Positions 1-5,454 of a stretch of 6,378 bases of DNA are shown here, piece after piece (within the stretch, counting starts at the first letter, position 1; the number at the start of each line of letters is the position of its first letter). The stretch spans positions 1-6,378 of the forward strand of contig JAFSQZ010000116.1 of the NCBI GenBank assembly GCA_017446355.1. Reading direction: 5' to 3'. The stretch comes from Neisseriaceae bacterium (lineage in GTDB: Bacteria; Pseudomonadota; Gammaproteobacteria; Burkholderiales; Neisseriaceae). The position numbers were made by a program, and so were the translations under genes. A model generated the notes under the pieces. The model ran no database searches. It was not told the origin of the DNA and worked only from the letters and a program-made list of their open reading frames with translations.

Positions 1-133
1 GAAAAACGCTCACCCATTTCGCCGTTTAATGCAAACCTTGCCTGCGGTTTTGCTTTCTGCCACTGTGTTGTTGTCCAGTCATTTTGCCTTTGCCGAAGAA
101 GCCAAAATTGCAGGTATAAGTTATCGCCAAATG

Positions 134-168
134 AAACTACGCCTTACGGCTACGCTCGCAATGACGAG
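134..168. repeat. REP-like palindromic repeat, degenerate unit 1
   Basis: This unit shares the right-hand end CTCGCAATGACG with the units at 213-258 and 305-352. It contains GCC-TTAC-GGC (141-150) as an inner stem, and its left arm is degenerate. It is separated from the other units by a DUS at 176-190 and lies inside the open reading frame that ends at 217. Confidence 0.6.
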
Positions 169-175
169 TATTGAA

Positions 176-190
176 TTCAGGCAGCCTGAA
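176..190. repeat. DUS, palindromic 15-mer
   Basis: TTCAGGCAGCCTGAA. This word holds AGGCAGCCTGAA on the plus strand and AGGCTGCCTGAA on the minus strand. It lies between repeat units 1 and 2 in the gene-poor left end. Confidence 0.85.
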
Positions 191-212
191 CGATTGCGTT
201 TTGCTTTTTGTG

Positions 213-258
213 TTTAGGAGATTGCTACGCCGTTTCACGGCTCGCAATGACGGAAATA
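213..258. repeat. REP-like palindromic repeat, unit 2
   Basis: This unit begins TTTAGGA and ends CAATGACGGAAATA. It folds as a near-perfect hairpin: ATTGC (221-225) pairs with GCAAT (244-248), and inside that GCCGT (229-233) pairs with ACGGC (237-241) around a 3-nt loop. Read on the minus strand it starts CGTCATTGCGAGCCGTG, which resembles the CGTCATTGCGAG palindromes scattered in many bacterial genomes. That resemblance is from memory. Confidence 0.75.
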
Positions 259-304
259 TTTAGGAAGTTGCCACGCCGTTTTGCGGTTTACAATGACGGA
301 AATA
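259..304. repeat. REP-like palindromic repeat, unit 3
   Basis: This is a direct repeat of unit 2 at exactly 46 nt offset (TTTAGGA at 259, CAATGACGGAAATAT at 291). Its palindrome is weaker: GCGG replaces ACGGC and TTTACAATG replaces CTCGCAATG. It looks like a decayed copy. Confidence 0.75.
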
Positions 305-352
305 TTTAGGAAATTGCCACGCGTTAACTTTGTTAACACTCGCAATGACGAA
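305..352. repeat. REP-like palindromic repeat, unit 4, with changed stem
   Basis: The unit begins TTTAGGAAATTGCC, 46 nt after unit 3, and ends CTCGCAATGACGA. The outer stem ATTGC (313-317) with GCAAT (342-346) is kept. The centre is replaced by GTTAAC-TTT-GTTAAC (323-337), which makes the unit 6 nt longer. It lies just downstream of the mutT stop codon, so the hairpin could end or stabilise the minus-strand transcript, although no T tract follows it. Confidence 0.7.
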
Positions 353-357
353 TGCTT

Positions 358-372
358 TTCAGGCAGCCTGAA
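358..372. repeat. DUS, palindromic 15-mer, encoding the mutT stop
   Basis: TTCAGGCAGCCTGAA. On the minus strand it reads TTT CAG GCT GCC TGA, so it encodes the last residues FQAA and the stop codon of the Nudix gene. Confidence 0.9.
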
Positions 373-1141
373 ACACGGTTTCTTCAATAATGGCGTGTGC
401 GCCGTTGTTTTGCCATTTTTGGGTGAATTGAGCAAGTAAATTCGCTGTGGCAACAATCATAATGGGCAATGATGCGCCGTCTTGCAAAACCTGTAATACT
501 TGCTGGGCAGAAGAAATATGTTGCACACGCCAAATAATGCCAAATGCGTCTTGCGCTGCCTGAAAGGCTTGTGCGTTGTCTACAATCACCCAAACGTGTG
601 CATTTTGGGGCAAACGATTAAGTTTTTGCAGTTGATAAAAATCAATGGCGATATTGTGCTTGGTTTCATCGGCTGGATAGGGATAAATAGGATAAGTGTT
701 TGCAGCATCGTATAAACCAGTGTTCAGGCTGCCTGAAAAATAATGGGGGACGCGTAAAACTTCTAGTAAATGTGCGTTGGCGGGCAACATTGGGGAAACA
801 TCGGGTTGTTGCGGATTTTGCCAAATAAATGATTGATTTTCCAACGCTTTAATCTCACCTTGCCAATCGTTTGCCAAGACGCGATAAAAACGCAGTTGCA
901 CGGTGGCGTGTTCGTAGGCATAAAGTTTGGCTAAATAAGGGGTTGTGCGTAAGATACAGATATTTAATTCTTCTTGAAATTCGCGTTTAAGCGCGTCCAA
1001 TTCACTTTCATTGGGTTCTACTTTTCCGCCTGCAAATTCCCAATATCCTGCATAGGGCTTGCCTTCTGGACGACTGGACAACAATATTTCGCCGCGTTGG
1101 TTGTAAACAATGCCTGCAACAACGTGAATAAAGGGTTTCAT
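359..1141 (-). CDS. mutT: MutT-like Nudix hydrolase with an unassigned C-terminal region
   Basis: This 260-residue cytosolic protein begins MKPFIHVVAGIVYN. The Nudix box spans about residues 39-61 (G39, E45, R53-E54, E57-E58); the usual Gly near its end is Asn60. The E57-E58 glutamates would bind the metal used to hydrolyse nucleoside triphosphates, classically 8-oxo-dGTP, sparing DNA from oxidised G. WEFAGGK before the box is typical of MutT. Residues from about 130 to 260 have no motif I can name; larger bacterial MutT proteins often carry a ThiE-like C-terminal domain, and this may be a worn version of one. The start ATG directly abuts a DUS whose AGG lies 6 nt upstream and could serve as Shine-Dalgarno. 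The gene follows tatD by 27 nt and is the last of the cluster. Two further DUS cores lie inside (555, 723), and one makes the stop. The substrate is inferred from the family. Confidence 0.9.
   Translation of the reverse strand: MKPFIHVVAGIVYNQRGEILLSSRPEGKPYAGYWEFAGGKVEPNESELDALKREFQEELNICILRTTPYLAKLYAYEHATVQLRFYRVLANDWQGEIKALENQSFIWQNPQQPDVSPMLPANAHLLEVLRVPHYFSGSLNTGLYDAANTYPIYPYPADETKHNIAIDFYQLQKLNRLPQNAHVWVIVDNAQAFQAAQDAFGIIWRVQHISSAQQVLQVLQDGASLPIMIVATANLLAQFTQKWQNNGAHAIIEETVFQAA
555..564 (+). repeat. DUS core within mutT
   Basis: GCTGCCTGAA. It is read on the coding strand as FQAAQ in the C-terminal region of the Nudix protein. Confidence 0.75.
723..737. repeat. DUS, palindromic 15-mer within mutT
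   Basis: TTCAGGCTGCCTGAA. It is read as FSGSLN near the junction between the Nudix domain and the C-terminal region. Confidence 0.85.
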
Positions 1142-1153
1142 AGGCTGCCTGAA
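1142..1153 (+). repeat. Full 12-mer DUS abutting the mutT start codon
   Basis: AGGCTGCCTGAA. On the minus strand it reads TTCAGGCAGCCT immediately followed by the mutT ATG. Its AGG lies 6 nt from the ATG, a good Shine-Dalgarno distance, and no better ribosome-binding site is visible. Confidence 0.85.
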
Positions 1154-1168
1154 AAGAAATAATGAAAG

Positions 1169-1948
1169 TTATGCGTTGATTTTAGGGACTTTATCAAACA
1201 AACGATAAAAATTTTCACAGGTTTGTTCGGCGAGTTGTTCTAAATGTTCACCACGCAATTGCGCGAGAAATTCGGCAGTGTGATAAACATACGCAGGTTC
1301 ATTGGTTTTGCCACGATAGGGAACTGGCGCGAGATAAGGGGCATCGGTTTCCACCAATAAACGGTCGCTTGGACAATATTGCGCGGCTGCCTGAACATCT
1401 TTGGCGTTTTTAAAGGTAACAATCCCTGAAAAAGAGAGATAACACCCTAAATTTAAAGCGGCTTTGGCAAAGGCTACGTCTTCGCTGAAACAGTGAATAA
1501 CAATTTTTTCAGCGGCGTGTTCTTTGAGTAAACGTAAGGTGTCTTGTGCGGCTTTGCGTGTGTGTACAATAAGTGGCAAATTGGTGTGTTTGGCTGCCTG
1601 AATATGAGTGATAAAACGTTGATGTTGCCACCTTAAATCACCGCTACACCAATGATAATCCAGTCCTGTTTCGCCAATACCCACCACTTTGGGGTGTTGT
1701 GCGTGTTCAATCAGTTCTTCTAAACTGAATTCGGCGGCGGTTTCGCTATCAGGGTGAATGCCAACGCTGGCATAAATATGCGCGTATGTTTCGGCAAGGG
1801 CGCGTACTTGAAAAAAACTTTCTTGGCTAACGCTAATGGCAAGTGCTTGCTTGATATGGTTGTTTGCCATATTTTGTAATACTTCAGGCAGGCGATTAGC
1901 GAGTTCTTCAAAGTTTAAATGACAGTGTGAATCAATCAGTTGCATCAT
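1169..1948 (-). CDS. tatD: TatD-family metal-dependent hydrolase (DNase)
   Basis: This is a TIM-barrel amidohydrolase-fold protein of 259 residues from the chosen start. All the metal-site motifs of the family are present: SHCH (H8, H10), GETGLDYHW (E93), IVHTRKA (H129), VIHCFS (H152) and ETDAPY (D202). Family members are divalent-metal nucleases, cytosolic, linked to DNA repair or turnover; the true substrate is uncertain, and YcfH-like members are close relatives. The frame stays open to an ATG at 1999, but the extra 17 residues are encoded by a DUS inverted repeat, and TatD proteins normally begin close to LIDSHCHL, so I use the ATG at 1948; the adjacent ATG at 1945 fits equally well. No strong Shine-Dalgarno is visible at either. 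It follows pilZ directly and precedes mutT. Confidence 0.92.
   Translation of the reverse strand: MMQLIDSHCHLNFEELANRLPEVLQNMANNHIKQALAISVSQESFFQVRALAETYAHIYASVGIHPDSETAAEFSLEELIEHAQHPKVVGIGETGLDYHWCSGDLRWQHQRFITHIQAAKHTNLPLIVHTRKAAQDTLRLLKEHAAEKIVIHCFSEDVAFAKAALNLGCYLSFSGIVTFKNAKDVQAAAQYCPSDRLLVETDAPYLAPVPYRGKTNEPAYVYHTAEFLAQLRGEHLEQLAEQTCENFYRLFDKVPKINA
1386..1395 (+). repeat. DUS core within tatD
   Basis: GCTGCCTGAA, read on the coding strand as VQAAA. Confidence 0.75.
1593..1602 (+). repeat. DUS core within tatD
   Basis: GCTGCCTGAA, read on the coding strand as IQAAK. Confidence 0.75.
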
Positions 1949-1958
1949 AACGAAAGTG

Positions 1959-1984
1959 CGCTGCCTGAAAAGTTTCAGGCAGCG
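1959..1984. repeat. DUS inverted repeat (hairpin) between pilZ and tatD
   Basis: Two DUS cores face each other: CGCTGCCTGAA (1959-1969) and TTCAGGCAGCG (1974-1984), giving an 11-bp stem with a 4-nt loop. In Neisseria such DUS pairs often act as transcription terminators. Here no T run follows on the minus strand, and the tatD start lies only 10 nt beyond, so it is better seen as an attenuator, partial terminator or mRNA-processing hairpin. Confidence 0.8.
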
Positions 1985-1999
1985 TGTGAAGTTGAACAT

Positions 2000-2392
2000 T
2001 TACATTGTGTAAGTGGGACGGTCAATGTGCAAAAGCCCTGTTAAAATTGATTCAATAATGTCTTTGGCTTTGGTGCTTGTGTCATCAGATTGGAAAGCTA
2101 AACCAATGCCTTTGGGACGACCTGATGCACTGGGGTTTTGGTTAACCCAGCAAACATTGGTTTTAACGAATAATTTTTCGGTTTTTCCTAAACCAACCAG
2201 TTCCAAAATCAATAAGACTTCTTCGCCCATTTCAAATTTGTCATCAGTAGGCACAAAAATACCGCCGTGTTCTGTAAACGACATATAGCTGGAATAAATA
2301 ATGGGTTTACTTTCCAAACGTAAACTCAACATACGACCAGGAAGAGCTTGTTTACCTGATTGAGCTGGTGTGTTGGGGCTAGGTGTACTCAT
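2000..2392 (-). CDS. pilZ: Type IV pilus assembly protein PilZ
   Basis: This 130-residue PilZ-domain protein matches the founding Pseudomonas PilZ in length and layout: ILY-like IIYSSYMSF, GGIFVPT, GEEVLLILEL, VCWVNQN, KGIGLAFQ and the C-terminal RPTYTM. It lacks the RxxxR and (D/N)xSxxG residues that bind cyclic di-GMP in canonical PilZ domains, so it is probably of the non-binding pilus class, which in other species works with FimX and the PilB ATPase in pilus extension. A clear ribosome-binding site, AAAAAGGA, lies 7 nt before the ATG and fixes the start. It lies between holB and tatD, a conserved order. The stop TAA is followed at once by an ATG that opens the doubtful long form of tatD. 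Confidence 0.93.
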   Translation of the reverse strand: MSTPSPNTPAQSGKQALPGRMLSLRLESKPIIYSSYMSFTEHGGIFVPTDDKFEMGEEVLLILELVGLGKTEKLFVKTNVCWVNQNPSASGRPKGIGLAFQSDDTSTKAKDIIESILTGLLHIDRPTYTM

Positions 2393-2395
2393 AAA

Positions 2396-2406
2396 AAAAT
2401 CCTTTT
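2396..2406 (-). promoter_or_regulatory. Ribosome-binding site of pilZ
   Basis: On the minus strand AAAAAGGA precedes the pilZ ATG by a T-rich 7-nt spacer. It is the clearest Shine-Dalgarno in the window; most neighbouring genes have weak ones. Confidence 0.7.
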
Positions 2407-2421
2407 TGCTTCGTCAGCCAG

Positions 2422-3408
2422 TTAGGCTTTTTTGGTAAATAAGTTTAAATAATCAATCAATAGACTTTCGATTTGCATTTTAACATTTAAGCTGTGATAA
2501 CCATAAGGTTTCAGCGTTAAAATGCGTTCAATAAGTGAAAAAAGCACATATCCATTGAATTTTTTCGCCAATTGAGCAAGTGCTTGGCTGTGGTGTGGAT
2601 AATACAATGGCGACATTTGTTGTTGTGTGAGTGCTAAATCAATTAGCCATTTGTGTAACCAATCCAGTATTTTTGCCAAAGGTAATTTTTGTTTATCAAA
2701 GGCATTGGCATAATCCAAAAATGAAAGTAAGCGCGGTTTGGCTAATAATGCCAACAAATCTTCACGTAATTGGTCTTGTTCAGGCTGCACGTCAAATAGT
2801 GGCGCGTTGCTGTGAAAAGCCAGTAAGTGAGCTGGAATGTCTTCGCCGTGTTGTTGATGTAAATAATCTTGTGCTTGTTGCACGGTGGGTGCAGGCAAAA
2901 TCAGTGGGCGACAGCGACTTTTAATGGTAGGCAGTACACGGTCGCGATTGTTGCTGACCAATAGAAAAATCACAGCTTCTGGGGGTTCTTCCAACATTTT
3001 CAATAAGGCGTTGGCTGCCTGAACATTCATACTTTCTGCTGGGTGAATCAATACAATTCGTCTTCCGCCACGTAAAGAACTTTGCGTCAGTTGCGTTAAT
3101 ACATCACGTACTTCATCAATTTTAATTTGTAAGAGTTTACGTGCCGAAGTGGTGTCGTCTTCTTCTTGGCGTGGGGTTAATTCGTAAAAATCGGGGTGAT
3201 TGTGTTGACTGAAAAAATGGCAAGATGGGCATTGTTCACAAGCTTGATGTTGTTCATTGGGTTGTTCACACAATAAAGCTTGGGCAAAATGCCGTGCAAA
3301 AGCCACTTTGCCTGTGTTGTCTTTGCCCAACAATAACCACGCATTAGGTTGATTTTGCCAATGTGTGATGAGTTGTTGCCAAGTGTTTTCGTGCCAAGGA
3401 TAAATCAT
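2422..3408 (-). CDS. holB: DNA polymerase III subunit delta prime
   Basis: This 328-residue clamp-loader subunit opens with WQQLITHWQNQPNAWLLLG. The P-loop position is GKDNTGKV (28-35), which has Val where Ser/Thr is usual, in keeping with a subunit not expected to hydrolyse ATP. A zinc module is marked by C47, C57, C60 and C63. The signature MNVQAANALLKMLEEPP (127-143) and the SRC motif (164-166) identify the delta prime/DnaX fold. The C-terminal collar domain is less conserved. It would join DnaX and HolA to load the beta clamp at the replication fork. It begins 10 nt after the waaF stop and precedes pilZ by 29 nt. The Shine-Dalgarno is weak (AAAGACGG). A DUS core (3014) lies inside the signature motif. 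Confidence 0.95.
   Translation of the reverse strand: MIYPWHENTWQQLITHWQNQPNAWLLLGKDNTGKVAFARHFAQALLCEQPNEQHQACEQCPSCHFFSQHNHPDFYELTPRQEEDDTTSARKLLQIKIDEVRDVLTQLTQSSLRGGRRIVLIHPAESMNVQAANALLKMLEEPPEAVIFLLVSNNRDRVLPTIKSRCRPLILPAPTVQQAQDYLHQQHGEDIPAHLLAFHSNAPLFDVQPEQDQLREDLLALLAKPRLLSFLDYANAFDKQKLPLAKILDWLHKWLIDLALTQQQMSPLYYPHHSQALAQLAKKFNGYVLFSLIERILTLKPYGYHSLNVKMQIESLLIDYLNLFTKKA
3014..3023 (+). repeat. DUS core within the conserved holB motif
   Basis: GCTGCCTGAA is read on the coding strand as VQAAN, residues 129-133 of the delta prime signature. Confidence 0.8.
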
Positions 3409-3417
3409 ATACCGTCT

Positions 3418-3432
3418 TTCAGGCTGCCTGAA
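3418..3432. repeat. DUS, palindromic 15-mer, encoding the waaF stop
   Basis: TTCAGGCTGCCTGAA. On the minus strand ATT CAG GCA GCC TGA encodes the last residues IQAA and the stop of waaF; the element fills much of the short gap before holB. Confidence 0.9.
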
Positions 3433-4450
3433 TGTGTTTTAGTTGCGTTTCAATTAAGGTAATCACTTTTTCAGGCAGCAGTTGTTGTAAACAATTGGTG
3501 TGTCCTTTGGGGCATTGTCGTTCAAAACAAGGGGCGCAATCAAGATTTAAACTTAATATATGTGCTTTGGGCGACAATGGTGGCGTATGCTCGGCAGAAG
3601 TTGAACCATAAAGTGCCACTAAATGGCGATCCAATGCTGCGGATAGGTGCATTAAGCCGCTGTCGTTACACACCACAAATGTTGCCAATGCCAATAAATC
3701 TATGGATTCGTTTAAAGCGGTTTTGCCGCATAAGTTAACACATTGGCTGCCTGAATAGTGTTGAATTTCTTCGGCAATGGCTGCATCTTTTTGTGAACCA
3801 AATAACCAAACTTGCCAGCCTTTTTGTAAAAAATGTTGTGCCGTTTGGGCGAAATATTGGGGCGACCATCTTTTGGCTGGACCGTATACAGCACCAGGAC
3901 AAAACGCCAAAATGGGTTTGTCGGTGTTTAAACCCAGTTTGTTTAAAATGTGTTGCTGGTTGTTTGTGTCAACCATTAACTTGGGTTGTGATGAATTTCC
4001 TGTAAACGCGTCTTGTGATGGGTGCGCCAATGCGGTGTATCTGTCCACCATTAAAGGCAGTTTTTGTTTGTCTAAACGGCGAATATCGTTGAGCAAAAAA
4101 TAACGACTTTCACCCACATATCCTGTTCGTGTTTTAATGCCTGTTGCCCAAGCGATAAAGCCTGATTTTAGGGAATTGGGCAACACAATCACTTGATGGT
4201 AACCACGCTTGCCTAAATCTTTGCCAACTTGATAACGTTGTTTTAATTGCAAGGCACCGTGTGCAAAAGGATTGTCTAAAATATTGCGAATTTCAGGCAT
4301 ACGGCGAAACACGGCTTGTGAAAATTGTGGTGCAAAAACATCAATTTCACAATCAGATAATTCGTGTAAACGGCGCAACATCGGCTGCGTCATCACACAA
4401 TCGCCAATCCAAGAAGGACTGATTACTAAAATTTGTTTACTCATATCCAT
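3419..4450 (-). CDS. waaF: ADP-heptose:LPS heptosyltransferase II
   Basis: This GT9-family glycosyltransferase has 343 residues (341 if it starts at the ATG at 4444, MSKQILVISPSWIGD, which fits relatives well). The N-terminal domain carries SPSWIGDCVMTQP (11-23) with D17 as the likely catalytic base. The C-terminal domain carries CPGAVYGPAKRW (184-195) with K193, and NDSGLMHLSAAL (262-273), the ADP-heptose pocket. The PSWIGD/YGPAKRW pair favours WaaF over WaaC. It would add the second heptose to the LPS/LOS inner core at the cytoplasmic face of the inner membrane. A cysteine cluster near the C terminus (C305, C308, C313, C320) is also seen in other WaaF proteins as far as I recall. It lies 35 nt after ribF and 10 nt before holB. 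The last residues and stop come from a DUS. No clear Shine-Dalgarno separates the two starts. Confidence 0.93.
   Translation of the reverse strand: MDMSKQILVISPSWIGDCVMTQPMLRRLHELSDCEIDVFAPQFSQAVFRRMPEIRNILDNPFAHGALQLKQRYQVGKDLGKRGYHQVIVLPNSLKSGFIAWATGIKTRTGYVGESRYFLLNDIRRLDKQKLPLMVDRYTALAHPSQDAFTGNSSQPKLMVDTNNQQHILNKLGLNTDKPILAFCPGAVYGPAKRWSPQYFAQTAQHFLQKGWQVWLFGSQKDAAIAEEIQHYSGSQCVNLCGKTALNESIDLLALATFVVCNDSGLMHLSAALDRHLVALYGSTSAEHTPPLSPKAHILSLNLDCAPCFERQCPKGHTNCLQQLLPEKVITLIETQLKHIQAA
3470..3479 (-). repeat. DUS core within the 3' end of waaF
   Basis: TTCAGGCAGC on the plus strand; read on the coding strand as LPEK. It lies 38 nt from the DUS at the waaF stop, in the opposite core orientation. 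Confidence 0.75.
3746..3755 (+). repeat. DUS core within waaF
   Basis: GCTGCCTGAA, read on the coding strand as YSGSQ (residues 232-236). Confidence 0.75.
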
Positions 4451-4485
4451 TCAATATTCAGAATAACGCGTTTTGCAGCAAATGC

Positions 4486-5418
4486 TTATGCTTCATTTGT
4501 GTGCCACATACGAGCGACATTGATGTCGTGCATAATGGCTTGTTTTAATTCATCTAAATTGGCAAATTTTTGTTCATCGCGTAATTTATGTAAAAACGCC
4601 ACTTCTATGCGTTGTCCATACAGGCTGCCTGAAAAATCAAAAAGATGTACTTCTAATTTGGTTTGCAAGGTTTGGCTAACGGTTGGATTTAGTCCTAAAC
4701 TGGCAACGCCACGTTTTCGCCCAAAGCTGCCTGAAACTTCTACCGCAAATACGCCTGAAAGCGCGTAACGATAGTGTGGTAAATGAACATTGGCGGTGGG
4801 ACAACCGAATGTGCGTCCAAGTTTTGCGCCGTGTTTAACGTGTCCTGATAGGGTGTAGTGGTGTCCAAGCATTTGGGTGGCTAAATCTAAACGACCTGCT
4901 GCAAGACTTTCGCGTACAGCTGTGCTGCTTGCACGTGCGCCTGCCACCAAAATGCTGGGCGTGTTTTCGGTAACAAATTCGTTTTGTTGTTGTAATAAGG
5001 CAAAGTCGCCGTTGCGATGTTTGCCAAAACGAAAATCATCACCAACCAATAAAAATTGGGTGTTTAATTGTGTCAACAAAATATCTTGAATAAATTGCGT
5101 GGGCGATAAGTCAGCAAAAGCGTGATTGAAACGTTGCACCCACACGGCATCTACGCATTGTGTTTGTTTGAATAAACGCAATTTATCGCGCAAGGGACTT
5201 AAACGAAAAGGGGATAGCTGTGCGGATTTGGTGGCAAAAAATTCGCGTGGTTGTGGCTCAAAAATCATGGCCACGCTGAATAATTGTCGTGCTTTGGCTT
5301 CTGTTTTTAAGCGTTGCAAAATATGACGATGTCCCAAATGAACACCGTCAAAATTGCCGATTGTTACTGCGCTGCCTTGTGTGCGTTCAGGCAGCTTGTT
5401 TCCTAACCAAATCTTCAT
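4486..5418 (-). CDS. ribF: Bifunctional riboflavin kinase / FAD synthetase
   Basis: This 310-residue cytosolic enzyme makes FMN from riboflavin, then FAD from FMN, each with ATP. The N-terminal adenylyltransferase domain shows GNFDGVHLGHR (21-31, the HxGH nucleotidyl-transfer motif), GDDFRFGKHRNGD (126-138) and RASSTAVRE (162-170, the usual RISST with Ala for Ile). The C-terminal kinase domain shows GRTFGCPTAN (201-210), the PTAN motif for Mg-ATP binding, and LEVHLFDF (255-262) with E256 as the probable catalytic base. Length is normal for the family. It is 72 nt downstream of trpA and 35 nt upstream of waaF, and may open the ribF-waaF-holB-pilZ-tatD-mutT run. Three DUS cores lie inside it. 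The start codon is well placed for the family, but no strong Shine-Dalgarno is visible. Confidence 0.95.
   Translation of the reverse strand: MKIWLGNKLPERTQGSAVTIGNFDGVHLGHRHILQRLKTEAKARQLFSVAMIFEPQPREFFATKSAQLSPFRLSPLRDKLRLFKQTQCVDAVWVQRFNHAFADLSPTQFIQDILLTQLNTQFLLVGDDFRFGKHRNGDFALLQQQNEFVTENTPSILVAGARASSTAVRESLAAGRLDLATQMLGHHYTLSGHVKHGAKLGRTFGCPTANVHLPHYRYALSGVFAVEVSGSFGRKRGVASLGLNPTVSQTLQTKLEVHLFDFSGSLYGQRIEVAFLHKLRDEQKFANLDELKQAIMHDINVARMWHTNEA
4622..4633 (+). repeat. Full 12-mer DUS within ribF
   Basis: AGGCTGCCTGAA, read on the coding strand as FSGSL in the riboflavin kinase domain just after LEVHLFDF. Confidence 0.8.
4726..4735 (+). repeat. DUS core within ribF
   Basis: GCTGCCTGAA, read on the coding strand as VSGSF (residues 228-232), about 100 nt from the previous element. 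Confidence 0.75.
5386..5395 (-). repeat. DUS core near the 5' end of ribF
   Basis: TTCAGGCAGC on the plus strand; read on the coding strand as KLPER (residues 8-12), just before the first catalytic motif. Confidence 0.75.
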
Positions 5419-5454
5419 AAAATCAATAACTCAATAAACGCGTTATGGTAATGT

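Larger units (their letters stand above)
2..217 (+). pseudogene. Signal-peptide-bearing reading frame running into repeats; probable gene remnant
   Basis: The frame is open from the window edge to a TAG at 215-217. Its visible part starts KNAHPFRRLMQTLPAV, then has a hydrophobic stretch and an AFA-EE site typical of signal peptidase I cleavage, so the product would be exported. The first in-frame ATG is at 29, but no Shine-Dalgarno precedes it, and the charged RR just upstream suggests that the real start lies outside the window. After about AEEAKIAGISYRQ the frame enters palindromic repeat DNA (from about 134) and a DUS (176-190, read as FRQPE), so roughly the last 30 residues look like read-through of non-coding repeats. 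The best reading is the 5' remnant of a secreted or outer-membrane protein gene. The signal peptide style would suit a TonB-dependent receptor, but nothing shows that. It could also be a genuine short exported protein. The family is not recognised. Confidence 0.35.

Noticed and set aside
213..352. Possible CRISPR array from regularly spaced repeats
   Set aside because: The repeats are directly adjacent with no unique spacers, diverge between copies, and are long palindromes; no cas gene is present.
1949..1999. N-terminal extension of tatD from the ATG at 1999
   Set aside because: The extra codons are mostly a DUS inverted repeat read in frames not used in real genes here, and TatD proteins start close to LIDSHCH.
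2013..2288. Plus-strand reading frame opposite pilZ
   Set aside because: It lies wholly antisense to a confident gene, has no ribosome-binding site or recognisable motif, and is explained by the codon composition of pilZ.
2416..2428. Small inverted repeat AGCC-AGTTA-GGCT across the holB stop
   Set aside because: A 4-bp stem is too short to be meaningful, and no T tract follows in the direction of transcription.
2779..2790. Additional DUS copy within holB (TTCAGGCTGCAC)
   Set aside because: It differs from the 12-mer at two end positions; treated as a near match only.
3777..4103. Plus-strand reading frame of 108 codons opposite waaF
   Set aside because: It is antisense to the conserved waaF coding region, and its cysteine-rich, low-complexity product resembles no family I know.
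4433..4768. Plus-strand reading frame of 111 codons opposite ribF
   Set aside because: It is antisense to ribF and includes DUS words in reverse; no supporting signal was found.
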